DNA of 64,000 nt from Ailanthus altissimus (taxonomy: Eukaryota > Streptophyta > Magnoliopsida > Sapindales > Simaroubaceae): the NCBI GenBank assembly GCA_946807835.1, contig OX327690.1, forward strand, positions 9,272,501-9,336,500. The letters are read 5' to 3'. Below the pieces are notes generated by a model. That model did no database searches. It was not told the DNA's origin and worked only from the letters and a program-made list of their open reading frames with translations. Shown here one piece after another: positions 1 to 11,700 of this stretch; position 1 is the stretch's first letter; the number at the start of each line of letters is the position of its first letter. Both the position numbers and the translations under genes were made by a program.

Positions 1-1735
1 TGGTATTTATGAATGTATTTCAAATAAACAAATATAAATCAGAGCAATAGAGTAGAGATAAAGAGTCGAGAAGAGAAACAAAGTGAAGAGGAAACATCCA
101 AGCCAGAATAGGCTTGGGCACTGCGACGCTTAATTGGGTTATTTGAAAAATAGTTGTTAAGTGTCACGGCAACAATAGATAAGCACTACAACGCTGGGAT
201 CTGGAAAAGTGACTTTAAGAAAAGTCTATTACTCTTTCTAATAGATGTGACCTTTTGAAGAGGTATGATGTCTTTCAAGATAGATACATTATTTTTATAA
301 ATACTGCATGCATATTTCATTTAAAAATTTAACATTTCTTCTTCATCTTTAATTAAAGATTCTCTTTACATATTATCTATATACAACGTTTACTTATTGT
401 CCAAGGAATTTGCTTTTGGTGTACCTTTACAAATTCTAACTGTCATTGAATTCTAGAACTATACTACTATTCAACTCTACTATACCTTAATAAATATCAT
501 TGTGGGGGTAAAAATAGTTTTAAGGACAGTGTCTAGCACGTTTTGACATTCAATTCATTACTTGAGTATCCCTTATTGTATACACAATTTTCAACATAAA
601 AGACCATTATTATAATGCAAAAATTATTGATATTGTCATAAGTTACAAAATTAACAATTTTTTCATTCATAGATCATTTCATTAAAAAAAATACATTTTA
701 AAATTTACTAGTAGCCACGACATATTTTCCTCAATCTAACATACTACATACACAAAGTATTGTAGTTATTTTATTTTTCTAAACATTCTGACTATAATTT
801 TAAGTTAGTACAAAGTTTTAAACTTTTAAATAAATTTTTTTTCCTAAAAAAATTAAGAGAATTGATTTAGACAAAGTTTTCTTTTAAAAACATTAATAGT
901 TATATAGTAATAAAGTAATTAAATAATCCAAAGGAAAAAAAGAGAAGAAAAAGATATTAACAAAACTAGTACCATTTCTTTTTCTTTTTTTAAAAAAAGA
1001 CTAATAGTTTTGGTACATTTCTCAAATTGCTTGTAGCTTCACAAAATTATTCTATTCTAGAAATACTCATATTATACATTTTTTCTTTTAAACAATAAAA
1101 AAAAACTATATCTGTTGGTATATTAATTAAGGATACAACAAAAAATATTTTTTAAGGCATTATCTTTAAAATTATTTCTATTTCTACTTCTACAAGATAA
1201 TAATCTTTATGTAAATAAGGTTAAATGATAGTATAATCTCCGGAATTCAATGACAAGGTGAAAGTTGCAAGAGTATACATTTAAGTGCAACTTTCTTAGA
1301 CAACAAGTAATCACTTTTTTATTTTAGAGTGTATAGATTGCAAACAAGGAATGCAAAATCAAGGAAATATATCTCTATCTCCTTTTTAAGAAATGATAGT
1401 ATTTATAAAGAGAAGGTCACTCTTTAAAGAGATATAAAACCTCTTCAAATAGCCACAATTATTAGAAAAGCATGATAGCTTTTCCAATAGTCATAAACTA
1501 GCAATCAATGCCATAGTACTCTAGAATTGGCATGGCATTGGGAATCCAACATTCACAACGCTGCGGAGTTGGGTTTTTTTGACTTTAGTGTGAAGTAGTG
1601 CTGTAGCGCCAAGCCTATACTTGCATCGGTTTGTGTTTTTCCATTTGTTTCTCTTTTCTTGATTTCTTATGTCTTGTCTTTCATTTTATTTGTTTGTTTT
1701 AGAATACTTTTAAAATTTCTAACAATCCCTCACAT
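1..1735. repeat. Inverted-repeat-bounded AT-rich element, possibly LTR-derived
   Basis: The segment ~8-190 and the reverse complement of ~1540-1715 share a long imperfect match. Shared landmarks are AGAGAAACAAA (75-85 and, inverted, near 1647-1657) and ATAGGCTTGG (108-117 and, inverted, near 1609-1618). Just outside the right arm, the minus strand reads GTGAGGGATTGTTAGAAA, which resembles a polypurine tract followed by a TGTTA-type LTR start. The core 200-1530 is AT-rich with no coding sequence. The left arm may continue outside the window. Confidence 0.45.
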
Positions 1736-2324
1736 ATTTCATTTTTTTTAGATAATTTGTATTTCTTACTTTAATAATATATAATAACATAATTATTAAT
1801 TTATATCTTACCTTTGTAGGATATAATTAACTTATATTATATTTCTTTAATTTTTTGAGACAATAAATTTATCTATAATTCAATTTTTTTAATATTTCTT
1901 TAAAGGATGTAAATATTATAAATAGCTTTGTTAATCATAAATGTTGATAAACTCTTTATAATAATTTTAATTCATTAACCTCAAATTTTTACTCAAATTT
2001 TCTTTATTTTATATTTATATGCATTTTAAAGTGAATTTAATTTTAATAATAAATTAAATTAATTTTAAGAATTTCAAATTAATAATAAATGAATTATAAA
2101 TTTTAAAGCATTAAAAGTGTATAAATTTATTTTATAATATAAAATAATTTCTTTAAAAAACAATTACTATAAAAATTATTCTGATAAAGTCCGATGATAT
2201 CATTTGAAAGTGACAGCTCGTTTACTATTCCAAGCCTTCCAGACCTAAAATAAAATTCAAGTAAAATTTCAACTCCAAGTTTTACTGCTCACATGTGAAG
2301 TAGTGTGTTTTTCAATTATATTGG
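1736..2324. other. AT-rich intergenic DNA
   Basis: Mostly A/T homopolymer and dinucleotide-rich sequence with no gene, structured repeat or conserved motif that I can see. Confidence 0.5.
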
Positions 2325-2722
2325 TGTCACCTACGGGTGGGTGGGCACAGTCCGGTTCAATTTTTTTAAAAAATAAAATTAAAACTGATTTTTTTAATAA
2401 GAAAAATTGAACCGGACCGAACCAATTTTTTTCAGTTTGATTTTTTTGATCCGGTCCAGTTTGATTTTTTCAGTTTTTTCGATTTTTGTTATTTTAAATT
2501 ATGGGTTTTTTTTTTAATTTTCGGTGCGATTGTTTTGGTATTTTTTTCCAGTTTTTTTAGGTGAAAAAAATCGAACCGAAATCGAACCGAACTGGTTGAT
2601 TTTTTCTCCAAAAAAATTGAATCGATTTTTTGTTAAAAAAATCAGACCGAACCTAACCGGCCGGTTCGGTTGGATTCGATTTTTTAGTTCTCGATTTTTT
2701 TTGCTCACCCTTAATGTCACCT
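2325..2722. mobile_element. hAT-type MITE with 8-bp target-site duplication
   Basis: The element spans 2333-2714 (382 bp) and is flanked by the identical octamer TGTCACCT at 2325-2332 and 2715-2722, the duplication length of the hAT superfamily. Its ends form a short imperfect inverted repeat: GGGTGGGCA at the left and, read in reverse, AGGGTGAGCA at the right. The inside is made of alternating poly-T and CCGGTTCGGTT-like blocks, common in plant hAT MITEs. There is no coding capacity; the small open frames here are repeat artefacts on both strands. Confidence 0.8.
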
Positions 2723-2781
2723 CCACCAACTCATATGTGAACATATGATTTATAGAGATAGGATTCTAGGCTACCGTTGAG

Positions 2782-4595
2782 TAAGGATGGGTAAAAATCT
2801 TGGCCCCGCCCATCTCGAGTGTCTCCCTTCAGAATTTTTAAGATGGGATGGGATGGGTTCAAAGAGTAGACTATGTTTGGGTCTCAAAATTAGAGATTAA
2901 ATTGGGACTTGAAAATGTACCAGTTGGGTTCGGGATAATTTTTGTCCTAGACCTATTTTTTTTAAAAAAAATTAAATATTGTTTTAGTTAATTAATGAAT
3001 TATAAGTTATTTAACATAATATTTTATTATAAATTTATAAGTTAATTAACAAATTATAAATTTTTTTTAAAAAAAAACATTTTATCTTAGTTTGTATTTT
3101 GACTTTATTTAAGCAAATGGATGGTGAACACTAATTAAACTATTAATATTAAATTAGATTTAGAATTACAATATTTAAAGTAATTAAAATTAGATTTAAA
3201 ATTATATATTTAGCGTAATTGAAATTAAAATTGATATTATACAATTTAATGTAATTAAAATTAAAATTAGAATTAGAATTATAATATTTAATATAATTGA
3301 AATTAAAATTAAAATTATAACATTTAATATAATTGAATTAGAATTGAAATTATAACATTTAATGTAATTAAAATTAAAATTGGAATCAGAATTATAACAT
3401 TTAATATAATTAAAATTAAAAATAAATTTAAAATTATAAAATTTAACGTAATTGAAATTGGATTTAGAATTATAACATTTAACGTAATTGAAATTGTAAT
3501 TAGAATTAGAATTATAACATTTAACATAATTGAAATTGAAATTAGAATTGAAATTATAAAATTTCATGTAAATGAAATTGAAATTAGAATTGGATTTGAA
3601 ATTATAACATTTAAAGTAATTAAAATTAGAATTGGAATCGAAATTATAACATTTGACGTAATTGAAATTGAAATTAGATTTACATTTATAACATTTAATG
3701 TAATTAAAATTGAAATTAGATTTGAAATTATAATATTTAAATTAATTAAAATTAAATTAGAATTAGAATCAAAATTATAATATCTAACGCAATTGAAATT
3801 TAAATTAGATTTAAAATTATAATATTTAAAATTAAAATTAGAATTAGAATCGAAATTATAGTATCTAACGCAATTAAAATTGAAATTAGGATTTGGACCA
3901 ATTATAACATTTAACATATTTAAATTAGAATTATAACATTTAACATAATTAAAATTAGAATTGGAATCGAAATTATAACATTTGACGTAATTGAAATTGA
4001 AATTAGATTTACAATTATAACATTTAATGTAATTAAAATTAGATTTGAAATTATAATATTTAAAGTAATTAAAATTGAAATTAGAATTAGAATTAGAATC
4101 GAAATTATAATATTTAATGCAATTGAAATTAAAATTAGGATTTGGACCAATTATAACATTTAACATATTTAAATTAGAATTATAACATTTAACATAATTA
4201 AAATTAGAATTGGAATCAAAATGATCACATCTATCAATATAAAATAAGTTAAAATGATCATCCCAAAATGTAAGTCTAAACTAAATTGTTCTTAATAAAA
4301 TTAGAAACTAATAATAAAAATTATTAAATAGTCTAAAATATCTCTTTAAATATAAAAATTCAAAACTAAATTTTTGAGCCAAAAATATAAATTTGGAATA
4401 ACTAGAGACATGACCTAAAAATGGACATAAGATTTTTGGGCTAAAATTACAAATTTAGAACAATTACGGATGTGCCAAAAATGACATGTCTTAAAATGTC
4501 ATGTATCTCGACTCGTTTCGATTTATCTTGATTGAGACACAAGACCGATCGGATTTATCCCAAATCCGACTTAATCATGATTTGCCTACCTTTAC
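2782..4595. mobile_element. Non-autonomous hAT-like element carrying an AT-rich tandem array
   Basis: The left end reads AAGGATGGGTAAAAATC. The right end, on the reverse strand, reads AAAGGTAGGCAAATC, a degenerate inverted repeat of the common hAT MITE type. GC-richer subterminal blocks (GCCCCGCCCATC near 2804, and the 4500-4565 region) surround a 1.06-kb AT array. No clean 8-bp duplication was found at the chosen borders, so the limits are approximate and the class is an inference. Confidence 0.5.
3163..4222. repeat. AT-rich tandem repeat array 1
   Basis: About 1.06 kb of variants of one unit, roughly ATTATAACATTTAA followed by YGTAATTGAAATT and one to three AAATTAGAATT-like blocks. Unit length varies around 40-60 bp. 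One pair of ~250-bp higher-order copies shares the phrase TTAGGATTTGGACCAATTAT (near 3885 and 4134). The Asn/Ile-rich open frames on the minus strand (3202-4166) exist only because the repeat lacks stop codons in some frames; they are not genes. Confidence 0.85.
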
Positions 4596-4724
4596 CACTA
4601 AGCAAACATTGAAATATTTTTAAAGATTTATCAAATCACAACATAGGATAAATCAGGGTATTAATCCTGTTATCATTTGAAGTTAGGATAAATTATATTT
4701 TGATAATGACTTTGGTCTTAATTA

Positions 4725-4865
4725 TATTGTCACTTCTTCTATTTAATTGAAAAAACAAAAATATTTTATGATTATATTTTTTTATCATATAAATAATTAA
4801 AATATTCTTAATAATTAAGAGTATTTTTGTCTTTTCAATTAAGTAAAGAGGATGAGAATAAGTTA
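4725..4865. repeat. Inverted repeat / hairpin (MITE-like)
   Basis: The arm at about 4731-4771 (containing TTTAATTGAAAAAACAAAAATA) pairs with the reverse complement of about 4821-4860 (containing TTTTTGTCTTTTCAATTAAGT). Fewer than 60 bp of AT-rich loop lie between. This is a possible short stem-loop transposon; no target duplication was confirmed. Confidence 0.45.
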
Positions 4866-5571
4866 ATGGCTCCTAATTAGCATAATAATATTGATCGATC
4901 TAATATAAGAAAACCGATTTGAAACATTTTACATATTTTTATTTACGCTTGCAAAATTCACTAATACAAAGCAATCAAGGGATAGGCACATTTTAATCTC
5001 TTGAGTTTAGCATAATTCAATAAATTGTTCTAACTAGATAAAAAATATTTAATTTTATTTCAATTTACTAATTTTTTATTAATTTAAATAAAATAAAAAT
5101 ATTTTAATCTAATTACACCTACAATGCATGAAAAAGGAGCAACTGGTTACTAGTGGTTGTTGTTGCCATCAACCGAGCGACCAACCATTAATGACCAGTA
5201 ACGAATAAATTTAAAATTAAAATTATTAAATTTAAAATTTTGTGCTTTACACTATAATGAGATATTTTCATTATAAAATATTAAAAATGTACAAAAAAAA
5301 TAAATAAAGAAAGGATGGTGGCCACCAAAACTCCCTTAAAAAAACGTTTTGTTGAAGTTGATAGCAATGGCAGTACAAACAACGGTGTTATTATGGCCAC
5401 CAAACTTTTTCTTTATGTTGGACACATTTTTAGTACTTCGTTAACGAATACCACATATTTTAAAATATATATTTTTAAATAATGTGATATATTATGTGAG
5501 TGGCAGAATAATGAAATACATTATTTTAAAAGTTATGAATTTTCATTAAAAAGAAAATTGTGAACTCATTC
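4866..5571. other. AT-rich upstream region of the receptor kinase
   Basis: No gene recognised. The expected signal-peptide exon of the receptor kinase was searched for here and not found. An ATG at 5615 opens a 21-codon hydrophobic frame (starting MKLAFFF) that stops before 5705 and does not join the gene in frame. Confidence 0.4.
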
Positions 5572-5579
5572 TATAAATA
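5572..5579 (+). promoter_or_regulatory. Candidate TATA box
   Basis: TATAAATA lies 126 bp before the ATG at 5705, in AT-rich sequence. The spacing would put a start site near 5605 and a leader of about 100 nt. TATA-like strings are frequent by chance in such DNA. If the signal-peptide exon lies farther upstream, this site would be inside an intron and without function. Confidence 0.3.
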
Positions 5580-5704
5580 TCATAGCGCATGAAATGATAC
5601 ATAGAGCATTACACATGAAGCTAGCATTTTTTTTTATGAGAGCTAAGATGTATTTCTACAAGTTATTTTTAATTTTTTAAAATTTTTTTTTTTGGTGTCA
5701 ATAA

Positions 5705-8700
5705 ATGGCAGTGAGGGCATTGAATTCGATACTACAACAATGGGATGCACCAGCGGTGCCATTGTGGAACATAAGTGGAGAGCCATGCAGCGGATCCGCC
5801 ATCAATGGAACTGAATTTGAGGACCCAGATAACAATCCTGCTATTACATGCGACTGTACTTTCGCTAGTGGCACAACCTGCCACATTACTCAGCTGTAAT
5901 GCTATCTTTTTCTTTGATATTCTTCTAATTAAATAGTACATGAACAAAAATTAATTTGAACTCCAAATCTCTAATCTAATATCGTCCCAAGAAATTTGAA
6001 TCATTTAAACCCAAAAACATTACTTTTGATTGATGCAGTTTAATAATGGTTTATTTGGTTTTACAGGAGAGTGTATGCACTGAACAAAAATGGAGTGATT
6101 CCGGAAGAACTAGTAACCTTACAGTATTTGAATTTCTTGTATGAATTTCTCACTCAATATTTCTATTAATTTCAGTTTCTAAAAGCGTTCCTTTGGTTTT
6201 GTGCTGCTACCCTACGATGTGAAAATACTGTACACAATTACTGTAAAACTGAAAATACTAACTGTTAACTTGACATGGTAATATCAAATGGAGCCTGAAT
6301 CAACTTAACATATTCATCATCATTATAATTTTTTTTTGTTCTGTGAATATTGAAGGAAAATTGATCAAAATTTCTTCAGTGGCCCCTTGCCTGGATTTAT
6401 TGGAAATTTATCTCGACTACAGAAGCTGTAAGTATTGAAAGATACCATGCCCTTCGTATTTTTAAAAAAAATTCCTAAATGATATACAGAATCTTGATTT
6501 CGGATAAATGCTTTGAATTATGCTGCAAAATGTTGCTTGATGGTTGTGGGGGTTACAATTTTCAGGTCAGTTGCCCACAATGTGTTCTCGGGACCTGTCC
6601 CCAAGGAGCTTGGAAACCTTAAAGAGTTAACTCTTCTGTAAGCTAGATTGGAAAAAATTTCCCTCTCATTTTTCTTCTCTCTGTTTATGTTTTCGTGTCA
6701 GTGCAGATTGGGATACATTCCCTTCAATGGAACATCAACTATTTAATTACAAAGGTTTGTTATATTTAAAACGAAGTGTTGTTCAATTGACAAACATGTA
6801 ATTTTCTGAGTCAAGACCATACCCTGCAGTGGTAGTCGTGCTAGGCCAAGATGAAGGCGCTTTTGCACATATGATCATTCTGCCAGGCATTGCCATTAGC
6901 AAAACTGGGAATCACTGATGCAGCTATTATGTATATAGTTTTTAATTTGCATTTATCTGTTTCTCCCCTTGAAAAATGTGTTCAACTTTATTAAGAAACA
7001 ACTATGGATACCAATTTAAGAGCTGCACTAAGTTTTGTTAATATGTAGGAATGAGTTCCTGTACAAAGCCAAATCAATGAAAGGTCTTTAACCGATTATT
7101 TAATTTTAGAAGCATTCACATATAAGGATACACTACTGAAGAAATACATTTCTATGATATTTGCAATACAGGTCTATTGCTTCCAATAATTTCTCTGGAA
7201 CCCTCCCTCCAGAACTTGGTAACTTGGTCAAACTTGAGCAACTGTAGGTTCCTCTTTCTTATTTGGTGGTATAATTTGTCCTAGTATAGCACTACATTTC
7301 AGATGAAATTAAGAAACTTTTTCACCTGATGAACTTCACAGTTACATAAATAGTTGCGGAGCAAGTGGTGAAATTCCCTCGACGTTTGCTAAGCTCCGAA
7401 ATATGCGAATTCTGTACGGAAGATTCTGTTTACAAGTTGGCATTCTGTTTATTCTTTGCATAAAGATAGCACTGGCTGAACTTGGCTTACAATGACTTCC
7501 TTCGTTTATACTTCAGGGGGGCATCAGATAGTCCTTTTACCGGGAAAATACCTGACTTCATTGGAAATTGGACAAAGCTTACATCAATGTAATCTGTGAA
7601 AACTTCTTACTCTATCTTCAGTATTTGGTGAATAACAACAAAAACTTTTCTTTAGTTTTCTCCCAAACTCAAGCATTTTGATAGTTTTTTCCTCGTGTTT
7701 GCCAAATGCTTCTGCAGGAGATTTGAAGGGAACTCACTTGAAGGTCCAATACCATCCAGTTTTTCTAACCTGGTCTCACTGACTTCCCTGTGAGTAAATT
7801 TTTTGTAAAACTTCTTCAATCTTTCTTTCTCGTTTCTCTCTCTCTCCGAACTAAATGACTAATCCCATTAATGTTTGAATTGATCCTGTAGCCGAATCAC
7901 AGATATATACAATGTGAGCTCATCTCTTGATTTCATTAAAAGCTTAAAGAACTTAACTGACTTGTAAGTTCCAATAAACTCCTCTGTATCTCGTTATCTT
8001 TAACAACCTAATCATTTTTAGCACTGATCAAATGGTTGTTTATTCTTTTTGCTCTATAGATCCCTTAGAAATGCTCTGATCACTGATAGTATTCTGCCTG
8101 AAATTGGAGAACTCCAAACATTACAAACTTTGTAAGTTAATATTCAGATCTAAAATATCAAGTCGCACAGTCCTGGTACTTTTTTTTTTCTAACATTTTT
8201 TTTAAATCTTCATATGCGTTTTGCAGGGATTTGAGTTACAACAACTTAACTGGCAAAATCCCAAGTGCTTTATTCAATATGGGTTCTCTTACTTACTTGT
8301 AAATTCATTGAAGCTTTTCCTGTATCAATTAAATATTTTTATTACTTTTACATCAGTTTCTTTTATCTTAGTTCATGATCTAACCCTTGTCCCTTTGATT
8401 TACTAAATATTATTTAGTTATTTCTTATGTGCACTGTTCAACGACCAGGTTTCTTGGAAATAATAGTCTGACAGGAACTCTTCCTAGCCAAAAAAGTGAA
8501 AGTCTTCAAAATATGTAAGTCATGGTTCATGTTTCTGAGAGATTGCCAGACAATTTTGAAATTACTCATTCAATTAACATGTTTAATTGGTGTACCACAT
8601 TTTGATATGCATGTTCCTGAAAGTTTCAATTGTTTACACAAACACATTGTCTGTTCTTCTACAAGTCATGCAATTTGAACCATGACAAGATTGTTGCATG

Positions 8701-11700
8701 TTTTAGGCAACTGATTATCATCTTTATATGCAATCAGTTGTGAGTTGCAGCTTCTTTCATACGATAACCAGTCAATAATCTTAGCTGGATCATGTCTTAG
8801 TTCACATAGATATCAGTGCATGTGTTTCCCAATAACTCACTGGTGCTTAACATCCTGTTTCCTGCAGAGATTTATCTTACAATCATCTATCGGGAAATTT
8901 TCCCTCGTGGGTAACTTCGAATTTGCAATTGTATGCTTCTTAAACCATAATACTACTCTTTTCCTCTTAATTATTTTAGCATTATGCTTTCTGCTGGAGC
9001 TTAGACCTTGTCAAGCTGATACATTACTTTATATCATTTCATCGTAATTGTTATGAAAGAATTAGTTACAGAATTAATGAAAATCATGGCAGTTTGAAAC
9101 AAAAGTATGATGAAAAATTAATGAAGCATGTTATCCTTGCACCTCTGTCCTGTAATTTGATATTTAATGATTTGCATTGAACTGTATAGGAATCTAGCAG
9201 TCAACAATTTCACATTTGACAAATCAAACATTAGGTGAGTTATGGTCCTTTTGAATTTTCATTTTGGAAAAAAAACAGGTCACATGAACCCCCAGCTGGT
9301 AATATGCTGTTTTTGAATTTCCAATCTAGATATGCACTAATCATTCTCTGTGCCTGCAGTGTTTTTCCAGGATTGAATTGTCTGCAGAGGAACTTCCCAT
9401 GCAATAGGAATACTCCACGATGTAAGCTTCTTTCTTTCTGCTGTTGAATTTCCTTGTTCTATAATTTAGTGTAATTCCATTTTATATACAAAAGAATGCT
9501 TTCGTGATTGTACTTCTGTGCTATTCTTTGGTCTTATACACTTGTATTAAGGAATGAGTGTGTGAAAGTCTGAGAAAGAACCTTTAGTGAGAGCAGGAAG
9601 TGGTAAAGAAAAAATTTGAATTAATGTAGTCTATGCTGCAGGTTTTGAAATTTTTTATTACCATGTCAATAGTACTAGTAAAGCAGTTACATTACGGGTT
9701 TGCGTTACCAGGCCATTCTTGAACTGTCGGCTGTCTAATGATAAGGAATATTAAAGTTAATATAACCATGATTAACTTTTATGGAGAAAATAAAAAGTAA
9801 GTTACTATTCCATTTGAAAGTGAAATCAAAGAGATCGCACTTCTTCAATCTCTACTTATAAGCCAACTGTGGTCTGAGCATTTCATATTGGAATTCTAGC
9901 TAAAAATTCCTGGTGCTTGTGTCTTTGCATTTGCAGATGCAAATTACTCAATCAAGTGTGGTGGTTCACAAATGAGAGCTGATAACATAGTGTATGAGGC
10001 TGAAAACTCATCTCTCAGTGCAGCTTCCATTGTTGTAACCAGTACAGAAAAGTGGGCTGTCAGTAATGTGGGTTTGTTTTCTGAAAGAGAAAATCCAGAA
10101 TATGTGCGACATACTCAAGCACAAGTGACTGGCACCAGAACTCCGGAGCTTTATCAGAATTCAAGGATATCCCCTGGCTCACTTAGATACTATGGCCTAG
10201 GTCTTGAAACTGGGCTTTACAATGTAAGCTTGTTATTTGCAGAAACAGATTTTCTTGATCGAAGCTCAGAAAGGTGGGAGAGTCTTGGAAGGCGTGTTTT
10301 TGATATCTATATTCAGGTAAATATGTCCTCAACCAAATACTTGAAGCTGGAGATCATGTGATTCCAAAGTTACAATTCCATCTATTTATTTTTATTACGA
10401 GAAAGATTAATTTCATAACTCAAGGTTGATCTTCTAGGGAACTCTCCGGCAGAAGGATTTTGACATATCAAAGGAGGCAGGAGGACCTAACAGAGCAATT
10501 ATAAAGAATTTTAATGCCACTGTGTCTGAAAACTATCTTGAAGTTCACCTATTTTGGGCTGGTAAAGGAACATGTTGCATACCTAAACAAGGTGATTATG
10601 GACCAGCAATTTCGGCTCTCAGTGTCGTTTCAGGTAAAGTATACGATGCCTTCATTTAAGATGGAATGAACAGGCTTATTTTCTTCTTAAATGCTACTTA
10701 TAACTGAGTTTTACTGCTCAGATTTCGTACCAACTGTAAGTGGATTACCCCCAAGAACTCCGGGAAAGAAGAACCACACAGGGTTGATTGTTGGTATTGC
10801 AGTTCCCGTGGGAATTGTCAGCTTGATATTGATATTTATAGTGTTTTGCATGCGAACAAGAAGAGACAATGATGATGAGGAAGGTTGTAGCAGTAGATGT
10901 TGCATCTATGAAACCAAGATTGTTCATGAAATTCAGTTTAATTTCTATAGCACATTTCTGCATACCAGTAAATGTTCAGCTGAATTATTTCTTGTCATGC
11001 AAACCCTTTAATGTTATGATATCCATGAATGATAATAGAATTACTATTATGGTATCCCATTTTGTAGTTTGTTCCATAATTTTTGTCTTGTGTGAATATG
11101 CAGTGCTACTTGGAATAGGTCCTAAACCGAACACTTTCAGCTATGCGGAATTGAGATCTGCAACAAAAGACTTTGATCCCTCAAATAAGCTCGGAGAGGG
11201 AGGATTTGGGCCTGTGTACAAGGTAACTAATATCTTTCATTTACAGACAATTGAGAGTTTACTTGCATACTTCGCAATTGTAGCGCGACATTGTAACAAG
11301 AAACCAGGTGATTTTATGTTTTGGGTTTTTAACAGGATTGAATAGATGTGTTTTAAGTTTCTTAATGCTTTACTTTATAGGGCACCCTTCCTGATGGGAG
11401 AATAATAGCTGTGAAGCAACTTTCAGTAGCATCTCACCAGGGGAAGGATCAATTTATGAATGAGATAGCTACCATATCTGCAGTACAACATCGCAATCTT
11501 GTGAGACTGTATGGCTGCTGCATTGAAGGAACCAGGCGCCTCCTTGTTTATGAATATCTCGAGAACAAAAGCCTTGATCAAGTATTGTTTGGTAAGATAA
11601 TCAAACTCATTCTTGCCACTCATCAAAAGGAGAAAATAATGAGAATTCTGTGTTTCAACTTTGTTTTTTGAAAAAAATTCAAAGAAGAAAGTATTTGATT

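Noticed and set aside
2514..2748. Lys/Asn/Phe-rich open frames on both strands
   Set aside because: They lie inside a hAT MITE made of poly-T and GGTTCGG repeats and are symmetric on both strands.
3202..4166. Asn/Ile-rich open frames of 121 and 200 codons on the minus strand
   Set aside because: They are produced by the AT-rich tandem repeat, which lacks stops in several frames. Overlapping frames give equally long, unrelated peptides.
5615..5680. Short hydrophobic frame MKLAFFF as the missing signal peptide
   Set aside because: It ends with TAA before 5705, and a joining intron would be under about 60 bp without a suitable donor.
10691..11345. Longer frames running through introns of the receptor kinase
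   Set aside because: They read past GT donors at 10884 and 11223 and lose the family sequence; the spliced model keeps phase and motifs.
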